Positions 1 to 5,469 of a stretch of 12,406 nt of DNA are shown here, piece by piece. This DNA is from Treponema sp. (GTDB taxonomy: Bacteria > Spirochaetota > Spirochaetia > Treponematales > Treponemataceae): the NCBI GenBank assembly GCA_016293005.1, contig JAEDFA010000051.1, positions 1 to 12,406 on the forward strand, given 5' to 3'. The notes beneath the pieces were generated by a model, which searched no databases, was not told where the DNA came from, and was given only the letters and a program-made list of their open reading frames with translations. Every line of letters starts with the position of its first letter. The stretch's first letter is position 1. Made by a program: the position numbers and the translations under genes.

Positions 1-179
1 CCTGGATTAAAGTTTTTTACTTCAGCTGCATAATGAACTTTATTAATTGATGCGTCAAAATGTGTAATTGGAGCGATTCCGCTTTTTCCAGCCTTTATTG
101 AAGCCCAAAATTCATCAACGCTATTTCCAAGCGGTGTGATTGCACCCATACCAGTAATTACAACTCGTCTTTTTTCCAT
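1..179 (-). CDS. fabF: 3-oxoacyl-ACP synthase II, copy 1 (N-terminal part only)
   Basis: Only the first 59 codons are in the window; the rest lies beyond the left edge. The protein begins MEKRRVVITGMGAITPLG, the standard N-terminus of FabF-type beta-ketoacyl-ACP synthases, and continues to AAEVKNFNP. The family condenses malonyl-ACP with acyl-ACP to elongate fatty acids in the cytosol. The catalytic Cys-His-His residues lie outside the window and cannot be checked. The ATG at 177-179 is preceded by TGAGGAATTAAAC, a good ribosome binding site. It is a paralog of the complete fabF at 3708-4964, with many identities (ITG.GAI.P.GN.V, FDAS, AAEVKNF) but clear divergence, so it is not a recent duplicate. 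It lies 130 bp downstream of fabG. An alternative reading as a polyketide-type ketosynthase cannot be excluded from the fragment, but the fab context favours FabF. Confidence 0.9.
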   Translation of the reverse strand, partial: MEKRRVVITGMGAITPLGNSVDEFWASIKAGKSGIAPITHFDASINKVHYAAEVKNFNP

Positions 180-236
180 GTTTAATTCCTCAAAAATTTA
201 TTATTTAAAAGTCTCAAAGCGTGACAGACAATAGAA

Positions 237-271
237 AACCTAAAAAATTAATTTTTCAATTTTTAAAGGTT
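237..271 (-). promoter_or_regulatory. AT-rich hairpin between fabG and fabF copy 1
   Basis: The arms AACCT (237-241) and AGGTT (267-271) pair, and A/T-rich inner parts extend the stem with a small bulge. On the minus strand it reads AACCTTTAAAAATT, a short loop, then AATTTTTTAGGTT followed by TTCTATT. It could be a weak terminator for fabG or a leader structure for fabF copy 1. Its ATTTTTTAGGT arm is shared with the inverted repeat in front of fabG (1131-1169). I found no convincing promoter in this 130-bp gap. The best candidate near 272-282 (TTGAGA) has only a loose -10 box. Confidence 0.35.
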
Positions 272-309
272 CTCAAGTTAGAACAAAGTTTTTAAATTTT
301 TAATAAAAT

Positions 310-1050
310 CTAGCAACCCATTCCACCATCTACGCCAAGAACCTGACCTGTTATATATGAACTTAAATCACTTGCTAAAAACAAAGCAGCATTTGCAATA
401 TCTTCAGGTTTTCCAGGTCGTTTCAACGGAACTGAATCTACCATTGATTTTTTTAACTCTTCGTTTAAAACCGCAGTCATATCAGTTTCGATAAAGCCAG
501 GTGCAATACAATTTACGCGAATACCGCGTGCGCCAACTTCTTTTGCAAGAGATTTACTGTACGCAATTAAGCCGCCTTTTGAAGCAGAATAATTTACCTG
601 ACCGCCCTGACCGTGAATGCCGACAATAGAACTCATATTGATGATAGAACCTGCTCTTGCTTTTAACATTGCATTAGAAACAATCTGCGTTACAACAAAA
701 GTTCCAGTAAGATTTACATTAATAACATTCTGCCAGTCTTCCATTTTCATTCTAAACGAAAGACCATCCCGAGTGATACCTGCATTGTTTACAAGAATGT
801 CAAAATTTCCTGCTTCCGAAAGAGCATCCTTTACAGTCTTAGAAAGGATTTCAACATTTCCGACATCAGCACAGATTTCGTGAAAAACAGATGCATTTTC
901 TTTTGCAAAATTTTCTAATTCATCTTTTGCCTTTGAAGGTTTTGAACAAAGTCCCCAAACTTCAGCACCATTTTTAAGAAAAATTTCAACTATTTTTCTT
1001 CCGATACCACGGCTTGAACCTGTTACAAGTGCTTTTTTTCCTTTTAACAT
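310..1050 (-). CDS. fabG: 3-oxoacyl-ACP reductase FabG
   Basis: A 246-residue short-chain dehydrogenase/reductase, the usual length for FabG. It reduces 3-oxoacyl-ACP to 3-hydroxyacyl-ACP with NADPH, the first reductive step of type II fatty-acid synthesis. Visible motifs are the glycine-rich cofactor loop TGSSRGIG at residues 10-17, NNAG at 88-91, and the catalytic set Asn113 (in NVNLTG), Ser141, Tyr154 and Lys158 (YSASK). The C-terminus ends TGQVLGVDGGMGC, typical of the family. The ATG at 1050 follows GAGGAATT. It sits downstream of fabD with a 204-bp gap holding its own promoter-like sequence (1165-1193), so it is probably not only read through from fabD. The fab neighbours argue strongly for FabG rather than another SDR such as an acetoacetyl-CoA reductase. 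No active-site residue is missing. Confidence 0.95.
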   Translation of the reverse strand: MLKGKKALVTGSSRGIGRKIVEIFLKNGAEVWGLCSKPSKAKDELENFAKENASVFHEICADVGNVEILSKTVKDALSEAGNFDILVNNAGITRDGLSFRMKMEDWQNVINVNLTGTFVVTQIVSNAMLKARAGSIINMSSIVGIHGQGGQVNYSASKGGLIAYSKSLAKEVGARGIRVNCIAPGFIETDMTAVLNEELKKSMVDSVPLKRPGKPEDIANAALFLASDLSSYITGQVLGVDGGMGC

Positions 1051-1130
1051 AATTCCTCATTCATTGACACAAAGTGCCCGCGCCTAAAAAATAAGCGGTT
1101 ATCAATAAAATAAAACGAAAGATACCAAAC

Positions 1131-1169
1131 ACACCTAAAAAATCGTCTTTTCAAAATTTTTAGAAGTGT
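1131..1169 (-). promoter_or_regulatory. Imperfect inverted repeat at the fabG transcription start region
   Basis: ACAC (1131-1134) pairs with GTGT (1166-1169), and the inner CTAAAAAAT and ATTTTTAG arms continue the pairing with a one-base difference. On the minus strand one arm overlaps the proposed -10 box of fabG and the other lies about 30 bases downstream, so it could be an operator or a 5'-leader hairpin. The ATTTTTTAGGT arm recurs in the hairpin at 237-271. No function can be assigned from sequence alone. Confidence 0.4.
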
Positions 1170-1193
1170 ATCGCATCATGTTTTATTTCTCAA
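1165..1193 (-). promoter_or_regulatory. Putative sigma-70-type promoter of fabG
   Basis: On the minus strand TTGAGA (1188-1193) is separated by exactly 17 bases from TACACT (1165-1170). This matches 5 of 6 and 4 of 6 consensus positions. Transcription would start near 1158, giving a leader of about 108 bases before the fabG ATG. The call rests on consensus and position only, and AT-rich DNA yields chance matches. Confidence 0.5.
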
Positions 1194-1220
1194 AAGATAA
1201 ACTCTCATAAGGAAAATCAC

Positions 1221-1249
1221 AGGAATCTAAAAAAACTTTCAAGATTCCT
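1221..1249 (-). terminator. Stem-loop just after the fabD stop codon
   Basis: AGGAATCT (1221-1228) and AGATTCCT (1242-1249) form a perfect 8-bp stem starting five bases after the fabD stop. In the minus-strand transcript the run of seven U lies in the 13-base loop rather than after the stem, and the downstream tail GTGATTTTCC is a poor U-tract. It may therefore be a weak terminator or an mRNA-stabilising 3' hairpin. Confidence 0.4.
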
Positions 1250-1254
1250 CTATA

Positions 1255-2199
1255 TTAAAGCTGATTTATAGAATCAACAGTATTGATAGAAGATACTTTA
1301 TATTTTTCACCGAATTCAGTTTTTGCAAACAAGCCGCTTAAAACCTTTCCAGGACCAACTTCAAGAACCTGCCATTCATCTGTAAGAATTGAACCTAAAA
1401 CCGCTTCTTCATCAGTCCAGCGAACAGGATTTGTTAAATGAAGAACTGCATTCTTTTTAATTTCTTCACCATTAACAGCTTTTTTACCAGTAACATTGCT
1501 GAAAAGTTCAATTTTTGGATCATTAAACTGAATATCACTTATAGCTTTTTCGAATTCATCTGCCGCTTTCTGCATTAAAGGACAATGAAAAGGTCCTGCA
1601 ACAGAAAGTCTTAAAGCACGCCTTGCGCCAGCTTCTTTTGCTTTTGCTTCAACCTCTGTAAGCGCGTCAAAAGTTCCACTTACAACAGTCTGAACAGAAC
1701 TATTTAAATTTGCAGCATAAGCATCTTTAACAGATGATGCAATTTCGTTTACTTGTTCCGGTGAAAGCCCGATAACAGCTGTCATTCCAGGAGCGTGACC
1801 TTCATTTTCTGAAGCAATTTCTTCGCACACTTTCTGCATAATCTGACCGCGCAAATGAACAATTTTTATCACATCCTCAAAAGACAAAACTCCTGCAGCA
1901 TACAAAGCAGGAAATTCTCCAAGAGAAAATCCCATAGACGCTGACGGAACAATTCCTTTTGATTCAAGAACTTTCATTGTTGCAATTGATGCTGTTGTAA
2001 TTGCAAGCTGACTGTTATCAGAACGACTTAAAACATCTTTATCTGATTCCCATAAAAGTTTCGGCATGTCAACGCCAGTTATTTTTGAAACATCATCAAC
2101 TATTTTTCTTGCTTTTGGAAATGCTTCACAAATATCTTTAAGCATACCAGGTTCTTGAGCTCCCTGACCAGGAAATAAAAATGCAAATTTTTTAGACAT
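1255..2199 (-). CDS. fabD: Malonyl-CoA:ACP transacylase FabD
   Basis: A 314-residue acyltransferase, normal size for FabD. It transfers malonyl from CoA to acyl carrier protein and so supplies the extender unit for both FabF enzymes. Visible features are FPGQGAQ at residues 9-15 (Gln13 helps form the oxyanion hole), the nucleophile Ser92 in GFSLGE, Arg117 in HLRGQ (binds the malonyl carboxylate) and the catalytic His205 in GPFHCPLM. The C-terminal VGPGKVLSGL is also typical. One departure is the elbow: most FabD proteins have GHSLGE, and here the His before the serine is Phe91. ATG 2199 follows GAGGTAATT. The gene appears to be its own unit: the terminator after fabV (2335-2362), a promoter (2262-2289) and a perfect inverted repeat (2218-2248) all lie between fabV and this start. 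Confidence 0.95.
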   Translation of the reverse strand: MSKKFAFLFPGQGAQEPGMLKDICEAFPKARKIVDDVSKITGVDMPKLLWESDKDVLSRSDNSQLAITTASIATMKVLESKGIVPSASMGFSLGEFPALYAAGVLSFEDVIKIVHLRGQIMQKVCEEIASENEGHAPGMTAVIGLSPEQVNEIASSVKDAYAANLNSSVQTVVSGTFDALTEVEAKAKEAGARRALRLSVAGPFHCPLMQKAADEFEKAISDIQFNDPKIELFSNVTGKKAVNGEEIKKNAVLHLTNPVRWTDEEAVLGSILTDEWQVLEVGPGKVLSGLFAKTEFGEKYKVSSINTVDSINQL

Positions 2200-2217
2200 A
2201 ATTACCTCATAACTTTC

Positions 2218-2248
2218 AAAATGACATTTTCTTAAATTTTGTCATTTT
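2218..2248 (-). promoter_or_regulatory. Perfect inverted repeat in front of fabD, possible operator
   Basis: AAAATGACA (2218-2226) and TGTCATTTT (2240-2248) are perfect 9-base inverted arms around a 13-base spacer. The site lies just downstream of the predicted fabD transcription start (near 2255) and ends 18 bases before the ATG, a position that suits repression. The core TGACA-N13-TGTCA is the same, including spacer length, as the repeat in front of fabF copy 2 (5045-5077). A leader hairpin is the alternative reading. Confidence 0.55.
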
Positions 2249-2261
2249 CAATATATATATC

Positions 2262-2289
2262 AGTCTAACATATTAAAAAATTCTGTCAA
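2262..2289 (-). promoter_or_regulatory. Putative sigma-70-type promoter of fabD
   Basis: On the minus strand a perfect -35 box TTGACA (2284-2289) is followed after 16 bases by TAGACT (2262-2267), which matches TATAAT at 4 of 6 positions. An alternating AT stretch (2251-2260) lies around the expected start. It is placed between the fabV terminator and fabD, as expected for an independent unit. Confidence 0.6.
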
Positions 2290-2334
2290 GACTAAAGATT
2301 TTATAAAAATCAACCTGACTTAATAAAAAATTTA

Positions 2335-2362
2335 GAAAAAAGGTCTGTCTTTCGACAAACCT
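2335..2362 (-). terminator. Rho-independent terminator after fabV
   Basis: On the minus strand AGGTTTGTC, loop GAAA, GACAGACCT form a 9-bp stem with one G-U pair and a stable GNRA-type tetraloop, followed by six T (2335-2341 region). It begins 11 bases after the fabV stop codon. Stem, loop and tail are all canonical, so the fabF copy 2-fabV transcript should end here. Confidence 0.85.
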
Positions 2363-2373
2363 AAAAATCTAAA

Positions 2374-3627
2374 TCAGTCAAGGCTGGACATATCCGTAAT
2401 ATCTTTTGAATAATCAACACCTTCTACATCAAAGCCGTTGATATTTAAGAAATCGTGCTTATAACCTTCAAGATCACAGCGTTCTGCAAGATTTTCCTGA
2501 GTAACACCAGACATAAGAGAAGCAACTTCACTCTGAACATCTTCCCTCATTTCCCAATCATCAATGCGAATTCTATTCTCTGAATCACACGGAATTTTTC
2601 CTTTTGAATTATTTTCACCGGTATAAAGGCGTTCTGCAAAAAGACGCTCCATCTGTTCAATACAGCCTTCATGAAGACCTTTTTCTTTCATAACTTTAAA
2701 CAAAACTGAAAGATAAAGCGAAATAATAGGAATAACTGCAGAAGAACGCGTTACAAGACCTTTGTTTACAGAAACATACGCTTCTCCATCAACAGATTTT
2801 TTTAACTGATCGTTGAGAACTCTTGCAGTTGCTTCAAGGTCTTTTTTTGCCTGACCGATTGTTCCGTCACGGTAAATTGCATGGCTTAATTCAGGACCGA
2901 TATAAGAATAAGCAACAGTTGTACAACCTTTGTTCAACACATCAGCGCTAACTAAAGCATCAATCCAAAGTTTCCAGTCTTCGCCGCCCATAACTTTTAC
3001 AGTATTTGCAATTTCTTCTTCTGTAGCAGGTTCAGCGCTAGACTCTTTTAAAGTTTCACTCATTATATCAATTGCAAGCCCTGAATAAGTTTTTCCGATT
3101 GGCTTAATTACAGACTTATATAAAACATTTGTGCCCGTTGCAGGGTCAATTTTTACAGGGTCAGAACGAACAGGAGAAGCAAGTGAATAAATTATCAAAT
3201 CGACTTTTTTACCAGTTTTTTTTATTTCTTCTATAATTGCAGAACGAGTTTCATTTGAGAACGCATCTGCACTAAATGTTTTCGCATACAAACCATCTTT
3301 TTTGGCAGCACGATCAAATGCGGCATTATTATACCAGCCTGGAGTTCCACCTTTGCTTTCTGTAGCAGCCTTTTCAAAAGAAACACCGATTGTATCAGCA
3401 CCATATTCAAAAGCCGCTGAAATTCTACTTGCAAGACCATATCCTGTAGAACATCCGAGAACAAGAACCAAATCAGGTCCCTTTCCGCCTTCTTTTAAAG
3501 TTTTAATTCCACGCTTCGCTTTTTGAGATTTTACATAAGCAATCTGTCTTTCCGTATCTTTTACGCATCCTACAGGATGAGAATTGATACACATACTGCT
3601 TCGAACCATTGGTTTAATAACTGCCAT
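2374..3627 (-). CDS. fabV: Trans-2-enoyl-ACP/CoA reductase FabV (TER family)
   Basis: A 417-residue protein closely resembling the Treponema denticola trans-2-enoyl-CoA reductase as I remember it. It reduces the trans-2 double bond of enoyl-ACP or enoyl-CoA with NADH, the last step of each elongation cycle. Visible features are the N-terminal strand MAVIKPMVR, the Rossmann loop GCSTGYG (58-64), the acidic Glu85 in GVSFEKA that suits NADH over NADPH, YSLASPVR (147-154), the Y-x8-K active-site signature Tyr252...Lys261 in YRDGTIGQAK, SVNKGLVTR (286-294), and the C-terminal GFDVEGVDY. I chose ATG 3625-3627 because GGAGG lies ten bases upstream and it matches family N-termini. A longer frame starting with TTG at 3738 would overlap the fabF stop. 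It lies 80 bp after fabF copy 2, probably co-transcribed. Whether it serves fatty-acid synthesis or butyryl-CoA formation is not decided by sequence; the neighbours favour fatty acids. Confidence 0.95.
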   Translation of the reverse strand: MAVIKPMVRSSMCINSHPVGCVKDTERQIAYVKSQKAKRGIKTLKEGGKGPDLVLVLGCSTGYGLASRISAAFEYGADTIGVSFEKAATESKGGTPGWYNNAAFDRAAKKDGLYAKTFSADAFSNETRSAIIEEIKKTGKKVDLIIYSLASPVRSDPVKIDPATGTNVLYKSVIKPIGKTYSGLAIDIMSETLKESSAEPATEEEIANTVKVMGGEDWKLWIDALVSADVLNKGCTTVAYSYIGPELSHAIYRDGTIGQAKKDLEATARVLNDQLKKSVDGEAYVSVNKGLVTRSSAVIPIISLYLSVLFKVMKEKGLHEGCIEQMERLFAERLYTGENNSKGKIPCDSENRIRIDDWEMREDVQSEVASLMSGVTQENLAERCDLEGYKHDFLNINGFDVEGVDYSKDITDMSSLD

Positions 3628-3665
3628 TTTTTTAATGCCTCCAGATTTATAAAAATTAAGTATAA

Positions 3666-3691
3666 AATCTCGATTTTTTATTTTCGAGATT
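3666..3691 (-). terminator. Hairpin between fabF copy 2 and fabV
   Basis: AATCTCGA (3666-3673) and TCGAGATT (3684-3691) form a perfect 8-bp stem with a 10-base A/T loop, 16 bases after the fabF stop. On the minus strand the stem is followed by TTATACTTAATTTTT, a broken U-tract. It could be a partial terminator that lowers fabV relative to fabF, or a processing or stability element. No separate fabV promoter is obvious below it. Confidence 0.4.
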
Positions 3692-3707
3692 ATACAGAAT
3701 ATTTTTC

Positions 3708-4964
3708 TTACGGAATAAACTTCTTTATAATTAGACAACCATTATGTCCACCAAAACCAAGCGAACAACTTGCCGCTACCTGAATATCGCACTTTACGCC
3801 AACATTTGGAGTATAATCCAAATCGCATCCGTGTTCTAAATCAGGTTCATCAAGGTTTGCAGTAGGTGGAACAAAGCCTTCCTGAATTGCCTTTACACAA
3901 ACAATTGCTTCCATTGCACCGGCAGCTCCAATTAAATGACCAGTCACAGATTTTGTTGATGAAATATGAAGTTTATATGCATAATCTGAAAAAACAGATT
4001 TCAGCATTGCAGTTTCTGAAGAATCGTTTGCACTTGTAGAAGTTCCATGCGCATTGTAATACTGAATATCTTCAGGTTTTAATTGAGCATCTTCCAACGC
4101 CTCTTTCATTGCCATCGCTCCACCAGAACCATCCTTACATGGAGCCGTAATATGGTAAGCATCGCTTGAAGAACCAAATCCTGCGATTTCAGCATAAATT
4201 TTTGCACCGCGTTCTTTTGCATGTTCAAGTTCTTCTAAAATTAAAACAGCAGCTCCCTCACCCATTACAAAACCTGAACGATTTTTATCAAAAGGACGAC
4301 TTGCTTTTTCAGGATTATCGTTAAAATCTGAAGTCAACGCCTGCAAAACCTGATAACAACCGATGTTAAAACCGGTAATATTTGCATCAGAACCACAGGC
4401 AAGACAGACATCAAGCCTGCCTGAACGAATCATATCAAGGGAAAGACCAATAGAATCAGTCCCTGAAGAACAGGCAGTAGATAAAGTCCATGCAGGTCCA
4501 TGAATATTAAAATACATGCTAACATTTGCAGCCGCTTCATTATTTAAAGCAAGCGGAGATGTCAGCGGAGGAATTCTATTTACACCGAATTCACAATATT
4601 TTTTATATCCAGTTTCAACTGCTTCATTAAAACCGATTCCAACTCCGTTTATAATACCGGCTTTTGCTTTTCCGATTGAATCTTTTGTATAACCTGCATC
4701 TTCAACAGCTTCTATACAAGAGGCTAAAAGGAATTTTGTCTGACGGTTCATTTTTCTTGAAATCTTCTTGTCAATATCATAATTGTCAAGTGAAAAATTT
4801 TTTACTTCTGCAGCAATCTGAACAGGATAATCACTGGCATCAAATAAAGTTATTTTACCCGTTCCAGGTCTTCCTAATTTAATTGAATTCCATGAATCAT
4901 TTACATTATTTCCAACTGGACTTATTGCCCCCAAACCCGTAACAACAATTCTCCGGCGTTTCAT
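3708..4964 (-). CDS. fabF: 3-oxoacyl-ACP synthase II, copy 2 (complete)
   Basis: A 418-residue KAS II-type condensing enzyme, the usual length. It adds two carbons to acyl-ACP by decarboxylative condensation with malonyl-ACP. The N-terminal half carries MKRRRIVVTGLGAISPVG and the nucleophile Cys165 in STACSSGTD. The C-terminal half has His306 in NAHGTST, Lys338, His343 in SVTGHLIGAAGA, and the glycine-rich GFGGHN (404-409). All Cys-His-His residues are present, so it should be active and is not a chain-length-factor homologue. ATG 4962-4964 is chosen because GAGG lies six bases upstream and residues from there match the family; a GTG at 5024 would add 20 unusual residues with no ribosome site. 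It is the first fab gene after the STAS terminator and has an inverted repeat and promoter-like boxes upstream. Two FabF paralogs near one another suggest different chain-length or substrate roles, which is inference. Confidence 0.93.
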   Translation of the reverse strand: MKRRRIVVTGLGAISPVGNNVNDSWNSIKLGRPGTGKITLFDASDYPVQIAAEVKNFSLDNYDIDKKISRKMNRQTKFLLASCIEAVEDAGYTKDSIGKAKAGIINGVGIGFNEAVETGYKKYCEFGVNRIPPLTSPLALNNEAAANVSMYFNIHGPAWTLSTACSSGTDSIGLSLDMIRSGRLDVCLACGSDANITGFNIGCYQVLQALTSDFNDNPEKASRPFDKNRSGFVMGEGAAVLILEELEHAKERGAKIYAEIAGFGSSSDAYHITAPCKDGSGGAMAMKEALEDAQLKPEDIQYYNAHGTSTSANDSSETAMLKSVFSDYAYKLHISSTKSVTGHLIGAAGAMEAIVCVKAIQEGFVPPTANLDEPDLEHGCDLDYTPNVGVKCDIQVAASCSLGFGGHNGCLIIKKFIP

Positions 4965-5044
4965 AAAAACCTCAAAATAAAAAATATAGAACCTTACCCT
5001 AAACTCAACAGTTTTAAGATTCACTGTAATGAAAAAAGATTAAA

Positions 5045-5077
5045 TATTTTGACATTTTTAGTCAATATGTCAAAATA
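5045..5077 (-). promoter_or_regulatory. Perfect inverted repeat with -35-like boxes in front of fabF copy 2
   Basis: TATTTTGACA (5045-5054) and TGTCAAAATA (5068-5077) are perfect 10-base arms around 13 bases. On the minus strand the upstream arm contains TTGACA (5068-5073), and a second TTGACT lies at 5060-5065. The best -10 candidates are TTTAAT at 5039-5044 (15-base spacing from TTGACT) and AATATT at 5043-5048 (19-base spacing from TTGACA), neither ideal. The STAS terminator ends only eight bases upstream, so the fabF promoter must overlap or follow this repeat. Core and spacer equal those of the fabD repeat at 2218-2248. Confidence 0.5.
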
Positions 5078-5085
5078 ATAACCAT

Positions 5086-5119
5086 AAAAAACTGCCGAAT
5101 TTACAAAACTTTTCGGCAG
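5086..5119 (-). terminator. Rho-independent terminator of the phosphatase-STAS operon
   Basis: On the minus strand CTGCCGAA (5112-5119), a 12-base loop and TTCGGCAG (5092-5099) form a perfect 8-bp GC-rich stem followed by six T (5086-5091). It starts eight bases after the STAS stop codon. This separates the signalling operon from the fab genes. Confidence 0.9.
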
Positions 5120-5127
5120 CTTTAATT

Positions 5128-5454
5128 TTATTTTACTTCCGTAACAGAATTAATAATTTTAAGCAATTCCTTAAACCCTGTAGCAGAAACCTGTTTATCG
5201 GCTTCATTTGAAAGCGATTTTAAATAAACAGAATGACCAGTTTCTGCTCCATCATTTATTGCAGCCATTATAATTCCCATTGCAGCCATATCAAGTTCTA
5301 TTATTTTTGACAAATCCAAAACGACATTGTTATTTTTAATGGCATCATAAATCTTATTTTGCGCAACATGAGAAGTATAAGCATTAAAAACACCTGTCAT
5401 TTCAAAAAGAACATAATTTGCACCGCTTTTTTCTTTTACTGTTAATTGTTCCAT
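5128..5454 (-). CDS. STAS-domain protein, anti-sigma-factor-antagonist-like, no phosphoacceptor Ser
   Basis: A 108-residue single STAS domain, the size of SpoIIAA/RsbV proteins, which bind an anti-sigma kinase when unphosphorylated. The family pattern is visible as VVLDLSKIIELD (44-55) followed by a helix. In canonical members the next residues are D-[ST]-S-G-L-G, with the second Ser/Thr phosphorylated. Here they are Asp55-Met-Ala-Ala-Met-Gly60, with no Ser or Thr there. The protein therefore probably cannot be switched by phosphorylation at the usual site. ATG 5454 is preceded by AAGGATTTTAT, directly after the stop of the membrane protein gene (15-bp gap), so the two are co-transcribed, and a strong terminator follows. 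Either it is a constitutively binding antagonist, or it is a structural partner of the adjacent PP2C-like proteins. The fold is confident, the partner unknown. No kinase gene is nearby. Confidence 0.85.
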   Translation of the reverse strand: MEQLTVKEKSGANYVLFEMTGVFNAYTSHVAQNKIYDAIKNNNVVLDLSKIIELDMAAMGIIMAAINDGAETGHSVYLKSLSNEADKQVSATGFKELLKIINSVTEVK

Positions 5455-5469
5455 ATAAAATCCTTAAAA

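Noticed and set aside
1051..1254. acpP or another small gene in the fabD-fabG gap
   Set aside because: No frame with a start, ribosome site and a DSL-type phosphopantetheine motif was found. The gap holds only a hairpin, a promoter and an inverted repeat.
3231..3464. Minus-strand 77-codon frame inside fabV
   Set aside because: It is an alternative frame within a well-supported gene, with no recognisable domain.
3628..3738. Longer FabV start (TTG at 3738, 37 extra residues)
   Set aside because: It overlaps the fabF stop, and the extra residues do not resemble the family N-terminus. The ATG at 3627 has a strong GGAGG site.
4965..5024. Longer FabF copy 2 start (GTG at 5024, 20 extra residues)
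   Set aside because: No ribosome site lies before it. The ATG at 4964 has GAGG and matches the FabF N-terminus.
5045..5077. Reading the fabF copy 2 inverted repeat as a second terminator of the STAS operon
   Set aside because: The stem is AT-rich without a U-tract, and a canonical terminator lies eight bases upstream.
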